The position numbers were made by a program, and so were the translations under genes. Below are positions 21,264 through 33,630 of a DNA stretch of 64,000 bases, piece after piece. Origin of the DNA: Pollenia angustigena (Eukaryota; Arthropoda; Insecta; Diptera; Polleniidae); assembly GCA_930367215.1 (NCBI GenBank), contig OV884059.1:66311393-66375392 (forward strand), read 5' to 3'. Numbering within the stretch: position 1 is the stretch's first letter; every line of letters starts with the position of its first letter. The notes under the pieces are model-generated. The model had not been told where the DNA came from. It ran no database searches and saw only the letters and a program-made list of their open reading frames with translations.

Positions 21264-22608
21264 CTATCATGAACACATACATATGTATGTATTTAACAAT
21301 AGACCGATTTTACCCACATTTTATAGTTTTGCCCTAATGTCAACAAAAACTTATGTAGGTACCAAATAATCAGTGAAAACAACGACACAACCTTTAGCGG
21401 TGTAGGGTGTAAAAAGCTATATTTTTTTAATGTAAAAAGTGCAACCAAAAAACTTACAAACGCAGCAACAATAACCAACTATAAAAATAAGAAAACTTGC
21501 TTAATTTTTTTTTCATTTTCTGTATTTGTTAATAACACTTTTCTTTTGTAAAAAATGAGTTCTTTAATAAAAAAAAGAAAAAGTTTCATATTTATACAAA
21601 ATTACACACATACAAACTTATAATCGTAGTTAAACCAGCAAAAAAAATCGAATAAAACCGCATCAAATGCAATGTGCAGTTAGTTACAAGAACATACAAC
21701 AGCAACTACAAAAACAAGCAAATGCGAATCACGAAAAAGAATAAAAAAAATTTAACAGCAACAACAACTACAATAAAAATCACAAAAATAGAAAATACGA
21801 ATATTCATTCGTTTATAACTACAGAGAATCAAAAAAAACACACATTCAGACATTCATGTTGGCAGCATAAGAATCAGGTCAAAACGCCAGAGGAGGAAGG
21901 AAAGCGAAAATAGCAAAAACGGAGCAAATGTAAAATTACACACACAAACGTACGCGTTTCCATATTCACAGTCAGAAGAACAAATGCAACAAGAATACAC
22001 ATCAAACAATATGAAAAAGAATTCATTTTTATCCAACAAACAAATGAAAATAAAGACAAAAGCAAAAAAAATCGAGTAAGGAAATAGAAAACAAAAGAAA
22101 ATTTAACCACAAAAAAAAAACAGGATAAAGGATGATGATGTCGGAGATGGTGATGAAGGACTACATACATATGTATATAACAACAATTAAAGTTCTTAAA
22201 TACTTTTGTTATTCTAAATTATTGAAATGTGGCCAACAATAAATAAAGTAACAAGTTAAAGCGCTCTTTCTGCTTTGCGATTCTTAAAATCCCTTTACCT
22301 TTGTGCGATAAGAATAGAAAGTGATATTAATGAAAGTATTTTGTGCCACGCCCACTTCTCTACCCACGCACACATTTTTTCGGATGTTGTGTATTGGTAA
22401 CCAATACGCTTGTACTTAATTTGAAAACATTGGCTCTTGCCAGAAATACAGAAAATTAAAAGAATAAAAGCAACAAAAAGGGATTTATTAGTAAAATAGA
22501 GATAGTCGTGGTTTTTCATTCGTAAGAAATTTGTGAACCGATCCAGCTTAATTTCAATAGCAAACTTATCGGAGGTATGTGTGACATAAAAATATCATAA
22601 GCTTAATA
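21264..22608. other. CAA/GAAA-rich stretch, no gene supported
   Basis: The stretch has CAACAACAAC, AAAAACAAGCAA and GATGATGATG runs. Frames at 21674-21913 and 21854-22170 are Thr/Lys or Phe/Cys-rich products of this bias. No motif was found. Confidence 0.55.
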
Positions 22609-22823
22609 TGCAAACCTGCTAACTCCCTTTCAGCACATTTTACAGGAGAGTCCAAAAAATTTTTATATGTCATATTAACAGCTTGTGAGGAAAACAAAAA
22701 CGTAGCTGGTTTAACACACTTCAAGACTCAAATTCAAGAAGAAAAAAATACGAGGTGTATCTTTCTCTACCACACGGCATCAAAATCTCAATTTACTTAA
22801 AAAGTGGATTTAGCTGGTTTGCA
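22609..22823 (+). mobile_element. 215-bp MITE, copy 2
   Basis: TGCAAACCTGCTAACTCC and GGATTTAGCTGGTTTGCA are the inverted ends, with TA directly outside both. It matches 14198-14405 in inverse orientation. Confidence 0.85.
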
Positions 22824-22859
22824 TATTATGCCGACGATATAACATCATAAATGGGGTCT

Positions 22860-23015
22860 TCGACACACGTACAGACGAACATCGTAAAATCAACTCCGCC
22901 ACTCATAAGAACCAAGAATTTGCATACTTTATTGGGTCTAACTAACTAACATCAATATTGAAGGAATGAAAAAAACATATGTAAATACCCTTTCTACCTT
23001 CGGTGAAAGGTATAA
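22860..23015 (-). repeat. TATACC-type dispersed repeat fragment
   Basis: The reverse complement starts TTTATACCTTTCACCGAAGG and runs through a TTAGTTAGTTAGACCC microsatellite to GTCTGTACGTGTGTCG. It resembles the edges of the repeats at 33489 and 53766. Confidence 0.6.
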
Positions 23016-23217
23016 AAAAAGAAATTATATAAACCCTTTCCACCTTTGGTGAAAGCAGAAAAGAGTCAAATTTACTCTTTTCTCGTTTGCCTTTGAAATT
23101 ACAAAAAGTGTAATTTTTAAATACTTTTTTGTTTAGAGAAGGGTTATTATGTGATGGCATGTCGCTTAAAATACACTTTAAGAATTTAACTTTTTTTTGC
23201 CCAATGTTAATTGTACT

Positions 23218-23400
23218 AAGCGGATGGACCATTTGAGGCGCAGTCACGGCCAACATTTGCATGAAATAATCTTCAAACATTAAATTATATGGACCGTACT
23301 ATCGATTCAAATAAAGATTTCATGCATTTTTCTGAATTTTATGTGTTTTTTTTTTAACTTTCCCATAGCTCTTAAAAAACCACCCATTATAAAGTAGTAG
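23218..23400 (+). pseudogene. Mariner transposase C-terminal end plus 3' flank
   Basis: KRMDHLRRSHGQHLHEIIFK ends at the stop at 23282-23284. A 3' non-coding part and an ATAGCTCTTAAAAAACCACC end follow, roughly the inverse of the start of the mariner element at 50263. Both belong to one family. Only about the last 22 residues are kept. Confidence 0.85.
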
Positions 23401-23861
23401 TAGTAGGGAACATCATATGTATATTAAACTGTTTGAACTAATGTTCCTCAGAAAGTTGAAAGTATATATCAAACACCAAATAGCGTAAGATTTTTAATCG
23501 GGTTTCTCACGTTTAATGTCCTACTTCTCTATCACGATATTTTCTTAATCGTGGTCTACGGATTTTTAGGATCATTGCCAAATGCAGATGAATGTGCACT
23601 TAATTATTCTAGATTTACCAATGATGTAAAAATTTGATACCAAAAGGTGAGGCATTTCTATTGAACTCTAATGCCTGAATAAGTTCTAAGAAAAACAAAT
23701 CTCTTAATTTCGTCTGATTACCCATTTTTTTTGCATAAAACAGAAAAAAATTGCCAAATTTAGCATAAATCTTATCAGATTTTACGCAACTATATAAAAT
23801 AACAATTTTGTACGTTCCCGGGACTAAAAAAATACAGGGAAATTAAAAATTGAACTATATA
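23401..23861. other. AT-rich stretch, no gene seen
   Basis: No repeat or motif was recognised apart from a short AGTAGTAGTAGT run near 23393. Confidence 0.5.
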
Positions 23862-24085
23862 CGGGCCTGTTCTAAAAAGCACGTGATTTCAAATCACGTG
23901 CTTTTGAAATCATACGTGTGATTTTGTGGTGTTCTGAAAGTCATACCGTTTTTGTGTTTCTCGGTGTGCTTTCGGCAATTGTAGATCACACCAAAACACA
24001 CAGAAACGGGACACTAAAATATCACACGTGTGATTTTAGTAGGCACATGTGATTTGAAATCACGTGATTTGAGTTACCTTTCAGC
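23862..24085. repeat. CACGTG-rich palindromic repeat
   Basis: AGCACGTGATTT and AAATCACGTGCT flank a single base, forming a perfect palindrome at 23877-23901. Further ACACGTGTGATTTT, CACATGTGATTT and AAATCACGTGATTT words follow up to 24071. A rough inverted end (CTGTTCTAA / inverse near 24080) suggests a MITE. CACGTG is also an E-box core, but no function can be inferred. Confidence 0.6.
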
Positions 24086-26739
24086 CACACGTTCAAGTTG
24101 TTCTTGATAGTCTTTTACATATACTGTTTGTCAAAATTTCCAAATATTGATAGTTGTGACGTAGGCTGCATTCAATTTTTGAGCAATTTACTTTCAAGAT
24201 GCCATCAAAAAAAAATGTATAAAGAGAAACGAAAAATTTGCTCACTAACCTTGAAATCAGCTGTTTTCTTGAACGTAAATTGAAACACTCACTGGCAAGA
24301 GAATTTTACAGGCAAGTTCGAACAGGCCTGATAATTTTAATTAAAGTCGCAGATCTTAAAAAAAGCACACTTTATCTTGATTTTTATAAGCATATTGAAA
24401 AAAATTCAGATTTAAGCGATAATTTTAATACATTTTACCCTGAATAAAAAATTTTGCGGTTTCTAGCGATTTTTGAAGTACGATTTGACGGGAAAAAAGT
24501 TGGCAACAATGATAATGACCTAGTTGGTTAACACATTCTCTTTAAAATTCCGTTGAAGTTAGCCCTTATCCAATATCACCTAATTTATACATACATACAT
24601 ATATCTATAAAAAAATTCTATCAACCAGAATCAATTTTGTTTTATTCTTTTATAATGAATTTTCTTTTATAATTGCAATAAACTAGAGAAATTTCATATT
24701 TTTTTAGCCTGCACGGCGTCAGGTAAACTATTTCAAAAACAGAAAATTATTTGCCTGAAGCGAAACTAAAACAGCTGTTTGAATATTTTAAATGCTTGCC
24801 TCATATTTTTCCAAGTACACCTGGCATAAAATTTGTGAACACAATAAAAAGATGATAGTGGCAAAATTTTGTTTCTTTTAAATACCTTTAAAAAATAAAA
24901 TACAAACATATATCTATCTCACACTATGGTATATTGACTTAAATTTAACTGAATATATTACTCCCGCGAATCATGAAAAGTAAACACAAAAAAATCGGTA
25001 AATGACCTCTAAACACACTATTAGAATCTAATGCATTAGAAAAACTATTTGCACAAACTGTCTGGGTCTTTGAATATTATATATGGGCTTTAGAAATGTT
25101 AAGAATGCGATGACAACTTAGTTAGCATAATTGTAATTATGTATGTATTTGATAACAATTCCAATATGTTGTATCTGTCAGATACCTGAAATATAAACAC
25201 ACATATTTGTCAAACAAATTTTCTGTGGCATTTGAACAAAATGGACTGACACGAAATACCACAAATTAATCATTAGCAAATGAAAAAAACAAAAGCACAT
25301 AAGTCATAAATAAATGAGAGTATCTAGAAACTTGTAGTCTTATGTGAATTTTATGCTTACACACAGAAATGTTTATATTTGTTAATAGAAATATTTGAAA
25401 TATGTACATATACATACATACATATCTTTAAGATACAATTTTATGTAGGTATTTTCTTAGAAAAAAAACATAAATTATCGAAAAAATCTGTAACAATGAG
25501 AAGAAAGCCAGAACAAGAAAAAAACTCTAAATCAATTAATAAATGTATAATTCCCCTTAACTGCTGCTTTAAATTCCTTATCATGATAAAACAAAACGGC
25601 AACAACAACAACATCAACATCAGAAATACCAATGTGTTCTCAACACAACATTTATTTAAAAAAATGTTGGACATAAAGAATATTCTCAACAAACAAAACG
25701 GCAAAAAACAAAAAAAAAAACTCTAACGTTTCCAAATCTAAATACTACTGGATCAACAACCACTTTAGCCGACTACTTCTATACTACACGTTGGAAGTGG
25801 ATGTTGCACGTTGTATCTGTGTGTATTACGTACGGTCTTGTATGTCATGTCTATACGTGAAACGACTTTGACTACTTCACAACTCTAGAACGTTGTAGCT
25901 GTGAATATGTTTTTCTACATTATTCGCCTCTAGAGAGGCCAAATAAAAATTGTTAAAAGCGAAAAAATGAATTCATACACATATTCACAGCAAATAGGAA
26001 AAGCAACAAAAAAAATTTATAAACAGCAACAATAATAACAACAACAAAAAAGCAGAAAAATAAATAAGTATTAGGAATAAAATCAACAAATATTTTGCCT
26101 TCTCCATTCAACACACTGACTGACTGAGTGATTTAGTTTAACAAACGCTTAGATACAGATACAAATACACACAGATACTCATCCACACAAAACACACACA
26201 CACTCTCCAGAAATACTTGCTCTATAAATACATATAAGAAAAACCTCAATATTTTTTTCATTTTCGTTGATTTTTTTTTTTTTGAAAAACATACGTTGGA
26301 GCAAACTAAGCAGTGAAGCAAAAACAGTTGTTGGTTGGTTGTTTTGTCACTTCCACAATCAGTTTGTTAGACTGCCTGTGACGAGTCGTCAGTAAAACAG
26401 ACGGATGTACGTAACGTAAGAAAACGAAAATACGGAACCACAGCGCGTCACACTTTTTTGTCACAACGACAAATTGTCATTTAAGAGTAGCATGTATGTA
26501 ACCAGCCACCCCTATACCCAAAAGCAACAACAATCCAAAACCGTATAGATGTTTAGTTGGTTTCAGAGAATAAGAGACAGCCAGTGAACACAGAGAGTGA
26601 GAGAGGGTTCATTTTGTGCAAAGGGGCCTGGCTGTAGTTAAACAAAAAATAATATAAGCGGCAAATAGAAGGCTCCGTGCTCAGCAGTGGTTCTTTATCG
26701 CTGTAACGCGTTTCACTTGTGATACGCAAGACATTCAAT
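24086..26739. other. Mostly unique AT-rich DNA, no gene supported
   Basis: Contains CATACATACATA runs (24580, 25410), CAACAACAACAACATCAAC near 25600 and ACACACACACAC-type runs near 26190. Two overlapping frames at 24098-24283 and 24238-24447 have a fairly normal composition (LEISCFLERKLKHSLAREF) but no motif. The others are biased translations. Confidence 0.5.
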
Positions 26740-26940
26740 CAGGGATGTCAGATGTGACGATTTTACGTCATTTTGACGATTTTTTTCGCTGAATTTACCA
26801 AAATGACGATTGACGATTTTGAATGTAGAGTCACTTAGGTGTTGACGATTTAATCCCGTCAATAAATTTAGTTTAAACTTTAATCTTTCATCAAATTTTT
26901 AACACTTTAATCTGTCAAGTAAAGTTTTTTTCTTACCGAA

Positions 26941-27101
26941 CGTTTCCACATGCAAGTAATTACTTGCAAGTAGTGTATACGTATTATCAACAAAAAATCG
27001 AGGAAACAGCCGATTGGCTGAATGAACAAAAATTATGTGAATATTAGTGAAAAAGTGTCAGTGTGTTGAGTTTTTCGAACTTGCACTTGCATGTGGAAAC
27101 G
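26941..27101. mobile_element. 161-bp MITE with CGTTTCCACATGCAAGT ends
   Basis: CGTTTCCACATGCAAGT at the left and ACTTGCATGTGGAAACG at the right are exact inverted ends. No target duplication was identified. Non-coding. Confidence 0.8.
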
Positions 27102-27150
27102 GGGGGTTAGTTAATATATGTATATAGTGGCGAATATATATTTATATCTA

Positions 27151-28900
27151 CTAGCGGACACGACGAACTTCGCCTCGTCCCAATTTTAAGCCTTCAGACA
27201 AACTTTAGAGTAATAATACAACACAAATATTAAAATTTTTAATATGATTTATTTGAATGGAATCAGTAGAGAGCGATTTGATGTACAAAAATCTATAAAT
27301 CACTAAATATATAAACCATCTTTAAACGCATAAAATTCGGCGTTTAAACTACCAACACAGACCATATGAATTTGATAAGATTTATCGTAGTGCTGTCACA
27401 TGTTATTTTTTTTACCACATATAACACATGGGAGAATGATTTATAGTTGCTGAGTTTAAACTACATATAAATTCAAGTTTAGTTCAACTAAACCAGCGTT
27501 TAAACCATCAGTGGTTTATTAGCCATTATTGTACAAGTTTTTTTTTAGAAAAACTAAAAAACAACTAGTTAATATTAGTCAGGGCCATTTTTTGATGTTT
27601 TTGTTTATATTGGCAGGACGATTTTTCGAAAAAAAAAATTATCTGACAGCACTATTTCACTTGTTTGTTTTGTTTGAGTACAATAACTGCCTGTTTTTAA
27701 AAAACGAGTACAAACCTCTTTCAAATTGCTGCCTGCTTTTAGATCGCGAGCACAAAAGTGACTCGTTTAACTAATATTTAAAACAAAATTTAAAAATGTC
27801 CATTCCTTAAGGGGTTCCCATACAAAAAGTTTAATACAGACTAGAAATATATTGAAGAAAAAGTACCATAACAGCCAAGGAGTCTCCTTAACAATTTTTC
27901 GAGACATACTTGCCCCTTATCACCACTTCTTAAGGGGGCTCCCATACAAATATTGCGATTTATGAAATTTTTAAATTAATTAAAATTTTTTGACTTTTGT
28001 GAATAAAATCAAAAGTTGTTAACAGATTTTAATCATTTATAGCTGTAATTTTTAATAGATTTTTAACAAACAAAAATTTCGAAATGTTGATTAAAAATTA
28101 TTTTTGTTGCCAAAAAAAAAAAAAAATATGTTTCTAAAACGACAGCGCATGTTAGAAAAAAATTTAACGTTTAAAGGAAATTTTATTGCGGATTTTCGTT
28201 TTTTTTAGTATGTAATTTCAATAAACTAAACCGATTGGATTCAGCGTACCCGAAAAAGGTTTAAGCGCCAGTTGCCAAATTCTAGCACAGTGTAATTGTT
28301 TGATAAAACTTGCGAAAAGCAATAAAAAACATTTTTAAATATAACAATAAAAAGAAATTAATTGGACTTTATATTTATACTGTGTACTTTTTTTCTTAAC
28401 CTTTAATAATCAATGTACTTTAATTGCAACACAAAAAGTTGGGAACCCTATATGTAGTTGTCCTGCGATTTAACTTTGAATAATTAAGTTTAAGTTATCG
28501 ACGTCCTTATTCTTCGCTGCTATTATTGCCCGTTCACCAATCCAATCGAGATTTTTGTAGTTTTGTGCAATGTCGGGGAACACTTTGCTGATGAGCTCCT
28601 CCTTGGACGATGTGAATTCACAAAAATTTTCAGGGAACGATATCAATCCATTCGAAACATCAATAGGAATTGGGCCGTTGCCAAGCTCCAGCAGTTGTCT
28701 CGAGAATTCAGCAGCCGATGGGTCGTTCTGCAACATGACTCTAATGTTTGCGGTCAATTGCAACTTCTGGACATGCCTCCACAAAGACGACGATTTCAGG
28801 CAGGCGTTAAGTTCATCTGCAGCAGAAGATTTGGGGATGACGGGAATTGTTTGACGAAAATCTTCGGAGAGCAATATCAAAGCCGCACCAAATCGTCTTA
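27151..28900 (-). mobile_element. Helitron fragment including its 3' end
   Basis: Read on the minus strand, the end is GTCGTGTCCGCTAG followed by T, the CTRR-T border expected of Helitrons. The upstream coding piece (28470-28898) lies on the same strand, in the right order. The stretch between, 27190-28470, has unrelated AT-rich sequence with two GGGGTTCCCATACAAA-like words, and may hold deletions or insertions. The 5' end is missing. Confidence 0.75.
28470..28898 (-). pseudogene. Helitron PIF1-type helicase, partial
   Basis: The frame is the middle of the RepHel helicase domain, a 5'-3' DNA helicase used in rolling-circle transposition. Visible motifs are LLSEDFRQTIPVIPKSSAAD, a TANIRV segment, the ELGNG motif and ERAIIAAKNKDVDNLN near the end. 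The Walker A part and Rep domain are absent. After NLIIQS the frame stops. A following GQL-type segment (about 28440-28455) could be the remains of the GQLYVACSR motif after a deletion. Confidence 0.9.
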
Positions 28901-29114
28901 AGTATTAAAAATTCTATTTTTTTTGGTTTTGTATGATTTTATACTTAAAATTTTTTTATGTTTTAATAGAGTGATATATCCGTGCTTATAAAAAAACGAT
29001 TTTTTATATGACGATTTTTGACGGGTTTTTTTTAAACTACTGACGATTTTGACGATTTTTTTTTTAAATTTTGACGATATTTCGAAAAAAACATCTAACA
29101 TCACTGCATTCAAT

Positions 29115-29726
29115 GATTGTTTTTAATGCCCTACGTGCAACCACGTACACTTTGATAAGGTTTGTGAAAAATGAGCGTAATTTCTTTTGAATCAACTAAT
29201 AAGCGCCAAAAATTTGAAACTGGGTTTACACCTATCAAAAGTATTTTTTTTTTCAATATTTATTTATTGAATCTTTATATAATAAATATGCACTTACAAT
29301 AATTAATTAAATCTTATTCCAATACTTTATTATATTTCCTGTCAGTGCCGGACAATAATTTTCCCCATCACGGTTTCTGTTCACATACATATCGTCGGTT
29401 GATTATTTAATTATCGTATGTGGATACAAATGTAGGTAGTTCACAGCGAATGCTCTTCTTATCGCATGAGCCTCTTCTCCTTAATCAAGTGTGGCCGCCA
29501 TTATTTAAAATATTTAGACCTAATGGATTTTGGTGCAACTCAAGCCTTTTTAAATAGCTTACTGCATATTTCGTTATCATAGGCTTCACTAATAGCACAT
29601 TGAGATCCTTGAGGATATTTAAGTTTTAACATACCACGGGGCAGACGTGATTGTTTGAAAAAGTTTTTTTCGCGCCTTTGCATTTTTTCTGTATTAATTG
29701 CGTGTTTTAAGAAAATGAAAACAAAA
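29115..29726. other. Host-like stretch with one weak minus frame
   Basis: The minus frame at 29540-29752 ends in a segment of normal protein-like composition (LKYPQGSQCAISEAYDNEIC). I do not recognise it; it may be a short exon or retrocopy scrap. Otherwise AT-rich with no repeat seen. Confidence 0.35.
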
Positions 29727-29962
29727 CAGAAAAAAATAAAAATTGATTTCAATTAAAAAAATTTGTGATATTAATTAAAAAATTAATTAAATTTGCACCA
29801 GTAAACAAATTAATAGTATCAATTAAACCAGTTAATAGTATTAATTAAACTTTTAATTTACTTGATTAAACGTTTAATTTAGTTGATTAAATTTTTATTA
29901 TAACTGATTTTATTTTTGATTAATGCTTTAATTGGTGAACAATTTTGGAAATTTTTTTCTGT
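29727..29962. mobile_element. TTAATTAA-rich MITE, copy 1
   Basis: ACAGAAAAAAAT and ATTTTTTTCTGT are the inverted ends. The body consists of TTAATTAAA-like words with GTGATATTAATTAAAAA and TTTGCACCAGTAA. A second copy is split by the Helitron at 61522. Confidence 0.75.
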
Positions 29963-30519
29963 GAAAGTTTCGTGTGAAAAATTATTTTGAAAACAAAAGC
30001 AAATGTTCGTATTTTTTTTTTGTCGTTTTCAACAAAATTTCTCACACAAACAGGCGTTAAAAGCTAAAATTTAAATAAATTATGCTTTTTAGCTTTAACT
30101 AAAGACTTTTAACGAACTTTTCACAGTTATGTACCTCACAATTGGATATGGGTTTTATAGTGACTAGCCTGAAACGATTGAGAGTTATTTTCTCAACATT
30201 GATCTTTAATGGTTCAGGAAATATAGTTTGATAGTGTCAAATTTCAGACGCAAATTAGTTAACCCCCTCAAACATTATGCCTGATAACACTATTAACGAA
30301 CTTTGTCCCCAAATGATCGATGATGCAATGGACAATTTAAAACGTTTGCAGCTACCACAACTACAACAAAAATCCGCCAATAATGTTCTTATTAAATAAT
30401 TGGATCGGTTATGATAGGATTTTAAAGTTCTTAAGCTGTTAAAGCTAATTTTTTTATCATGTGTATATTCGCGATAAACCCTGATGAAATGAAGATTCTA
30501 CATTTCTAAAAATATAGAA

Positions 30520-30850
30520 AGAGTGTGCAAATCATCCAAAGTAATGAAGCGCATTTTCACTTCGATGGCTTTCGAGAGTCTGCACGTGCTTGTCAAAACC
30601 ACGTTTCATGGTTTGGTGCCGGAGCATACTTTTTTGAAAATGAGTGGTCAAGCAGTGGCTGTTACTGCTCGACAACGCGACATGGCAACAAAGTTGGGTG
30701 TTACTGATGTAACCAGTATTCGGGCTTGACATTAAGGTTGCGTGAGACGTTTCCTGAGCTTTAATTCTATCGTTTCGGTGATCAAAATTGCCTCCCTATA
30801 TTGTGTAGTTTGACACCGTTACATATTTTTTTGCAACTCTTACTAGGTAA
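30520..30850 (+). pseudogene. Mariner transposase relic
   Basis: SNEAHFHFDGF (first catalytic Asp region, the Asp replaced by Asn), then YFFENE, and after frame changes RLRETFPEL, YRFGDQN and SLTPLHIFL (third motif) occur in the order of mariner transposases. Stops and frame shifts make it non-functional. It differs from the family at 50357. Confidence 0.8.
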
Positions 30851-31097
30851 AACACTGAGGAAAATAAACAGATTGTTTTAGTTCTGAAATAAATTTAAGA
30901 AATTGATTGTTTAGGAATTTAATGTCAGTTTTTGAATGAAACCTTTTAGCATGCCAACCATTAAAAATCTTTTTTTAAACTGATTGTTTTCGACACACTA
31001 TGTCTACTGATTTTTTAACGATCTGTGATGAATGTCAAATAAGTTGAAACGTTTTCTGTATTCCAAATATTCAATTTCCTTTTCTCTGATTCCATTT
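30851..31097. other. AT-rich spacer, nothing recognised
   Basis: Contains no clear repeat or coding segment. Confidence 0.5.
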
Positions 31098-31292
31098 AAT
31101 TACTTTAGATTTACAAATCATACGGTAGATTCTGGCAAAGTACGAATATTGGATAGAGAAAGAATCGAAAAGAAAAGATTCACAATAGAGACGTTAAGGA
31201 TACAACAGAAAATAAAAAAGACAATGAACTTAAAAGAAGACACACAAAACTTTAATGCCAGTTACTGTGTTTCAATATCTAAAAACCTCTGA
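31098..31292 (+). pseudogene. Probable Penelope-like element C-terminal fragment
   Basis: The second half of an 86-residue frame reads DSGKVRILDRERIEKKRFTI and continues ETLRIQQKIKK..NLKEDTQNFNASYC. This is the style of the segment after the GIY-YIG nuclease in Penelope-like proteins (ILD..E...KR..ET..I......N...DT..L...Y). The assignment rests on remembered family style. The nuclease and RT are absent. Confidence 0.55.
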
Positions 31293-33488
31293 TATAATTA
31301 TTAAGTTTGTGTTTAATTTAATTTTTCATGTTTAATGTTTTTTATGTTTGTCTACAACAAATTATTGTTCAATGTAATAAAAAATTATTTGTCTTATTGT
31401 AAGTCATAATTAAAACAGTTAACGAACTTTAGATATAGTTTTTCGATTTATCTTAATCAGTATTTAATTTACTTAGCACAGAAAAATAACTATATTTCTA
31501 GGGGCGAAACTTAAGTCATCGCCAATTTTAAAAAGCCTTTGATTGCGAAAAATTTAAGATTGACGGTGAAAGAGGAGAGACGAATATAAAACTGTACTTT
31601 GATTCAGGTACAATAAGTTGTCGTGAGTTTGTTATTAAGAGGAAAAAGAAGAAAGGTGCTCTCTCTATTTGAATGCCGCAAAACAGAACTTTCTAAAGAG
31701 ATTTAAAGAAAGTAATTAAAGCAAATGTTTCATAATATGGACGAGGACGAAAAACAGAAAAATAAAACATACCTATTTGATTTTTATATATTAAGCAAAT
31801 AAACAGAATTTAAGCAACTCTGAAATGTATTGTATCTTAGATTCTTCGCCTGGCAATGTGTGTCATCAGGCATTTATATTTTTTTATTTATTTTCCATAA
31901 ACCATGACGAAAGAGCCAACCATCATCATCGTCGTCATCATCGTCATCATCCACATCATTAGTATCAAAAGCATAAACAGAAGTAGAATCCTCCGCAGCA
32001 GTTGGAGTAGTTGTATGAAATTCAAAAAAACGTTCAAAGGCAAAATGCCCTTTTTAAATACATACAAATATGCATACATACACACGTACATCATCCTTCA
32101 TACGAGCACATAAAGACGGACGGACAGGCATTCATAAACAGGCACAAGTAGAGTTGCTGATAAAGTCGAAGAAAGAGAGACAGACTCACAAACACCGTTG
32201 TACTTGCAGAACACAGAATCAAATGAGGCAGCAGTAGTGGATGGATGAATTTATTATGGCTTTTTCTGTTTGCTTATTTTATTTTTAACTACAACAACTT
32301 CTAAAGCAAGAACTCTTGTTGTAATATAAGTGATATTAAAAATGCTTAAACTTAAAGAACGAATATTTACGAGCAAAAACTGTGAGGATTCGAAAAGTAA
32401 AAAATATTCAAGTCAAAAAACATACTTACTTACCGTTTTCATGCATACAACACAAACGACAAGAAGAAAGAGTATGTGAAACATATTTACTGTTGCCATT
32501 CTGCTTCTACAATTTCTACCTCAGAAAGAGTCGGACTGAGCTAGAGCCACAGAGAAAATACATTCATATAAACAAAATCTACCATCCATCCAGCCAGTCA
32601 AGCATGCTTTAGTACCTTATACCACCAGCCAGTTAATCAGACAGACAGTCAGTCAGCTAGTGAGTTGGGCAGCCATTTAGTGAAGCTATTCCTGTCGGGC
32701 ATTAGGCATTAATCGTTTTTGCTAAAAACTGAAAATGATTGAAGAAATGTGATTAAAAAAAAATACAAAATGAAATGAAATAATCAGAGAAAAATACACA
32801 AAAGAAGTAAAATACATTACAACAACAGCTACTAAAGCAAAAGCAGGGAAAAAAAAGGTTGGGCGGACGGACAACTACAAAACAAAAAAGATACAAAATC
32901 AGGTTCAATGATGTTTAAGGGTCAGACAATGACCAAAAAAGACACTGACACACACGCATTGTACATCAAATTGCCCCAAAACATTTGCCTGAAATCAAGC
33001 ATCTAAAACAATTAGATATTGAAAAAAAATCTAATCCAAAAAAGAAAAAACTACCAACAACAATAACAAAAATCGAACAAACTCAGATACTTAAACAAAT
33101 TTTGAATTGATCATTTTATGTCTTGTTAATGTGAAAATGTAATTTCAACTCTAAATTCAGGAACGTGTTGTATGTAGTTGCCTTCGTCGTGGGTGATTCA
33201 GCAAAGTGTTGTCAATTTATTTATTTCTATAGCTTATCTTCCTCGTTTTACTTTTTTTTTTGGTAATCTTTGTTGCTGCTCTTTGAGATTTTGTTGTTAT
33301 TATGGTGTTTATGTTCAATTTGACTTTTAGTTGTTGTTTTCTGAACATGATTCGACAACAAATTGAATTTGTAGCTTCTTTTTTCTGTTCTTCATTTGTA
33401 TGTTTTTCAAACAAAATAATCAAATGTTTGCCTCTAATATTTAATTATCACTTAAATACCCACAAATTAAATATTTAATTATCATGTT
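31293..33488. other. Mostly unique DNA with simple runs, no gene supported
   Basis: CATCATCATCGTCGTCATCA near 31920, ATACATACACACGTACATC near 32075 and GACAGACAGTCAGTCAG near 32640 are the notable runs. The frames at 31888-32113 on both strands derive from the CAT/GAT run. Nothing else was recognised. Confidence 0.55.
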
Positions 33489-33630
33489 TTTATACCCTTC
33501 ACCGCAAAGAGTGAATACTAAGTTTATCGATCAGTGTGAAACTTTTTTAATATTCATAGGTATAAGACCCCAGTTAGTAGTAATTTGTTGGTCCTTGAGC
33601 AATTTTCGTTCGATTTAGCCACGTCCGTAT

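Larger units (their letters stand above)
26740..29106. mobile_element. hAT element with exact 8-bp duplication
   Basis: CAGGGATGTCAGATG and the inverse of CAGTGATGTTAGATG are the ends. CATTCAAT flanks both (26732-26739, 29107-29114). Subterminal zones repeat TGACGATTTT many times on both sides. It contains a small MITE and a Helitron fragment. The end sequence resembles that of the large hAT at 39284. Confidence 0.9.

Noticed and set aside
21674..22170. Overlapping frames on both strands
   Set aside because: Both arise from CAA/AAAC-rich simple sequence; residues are almost only T, K, N, I or F, C, L.
22942..23280. 112-residue minus frame
   Set aside because: It reads antisense through a TATACC-type repeat and the mariner C-terminal segment on the plus strand.
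28563..28901. Two plus-strand frames opposite the helicase
   Set aside because: Shadow frames of the minus-strand Helitron helicase, which has clear motifs.
31888..32113. Frames rich in Met/Ile on opposite strands
   Set aside because: They translate a CATCATCGTC microsatellite.
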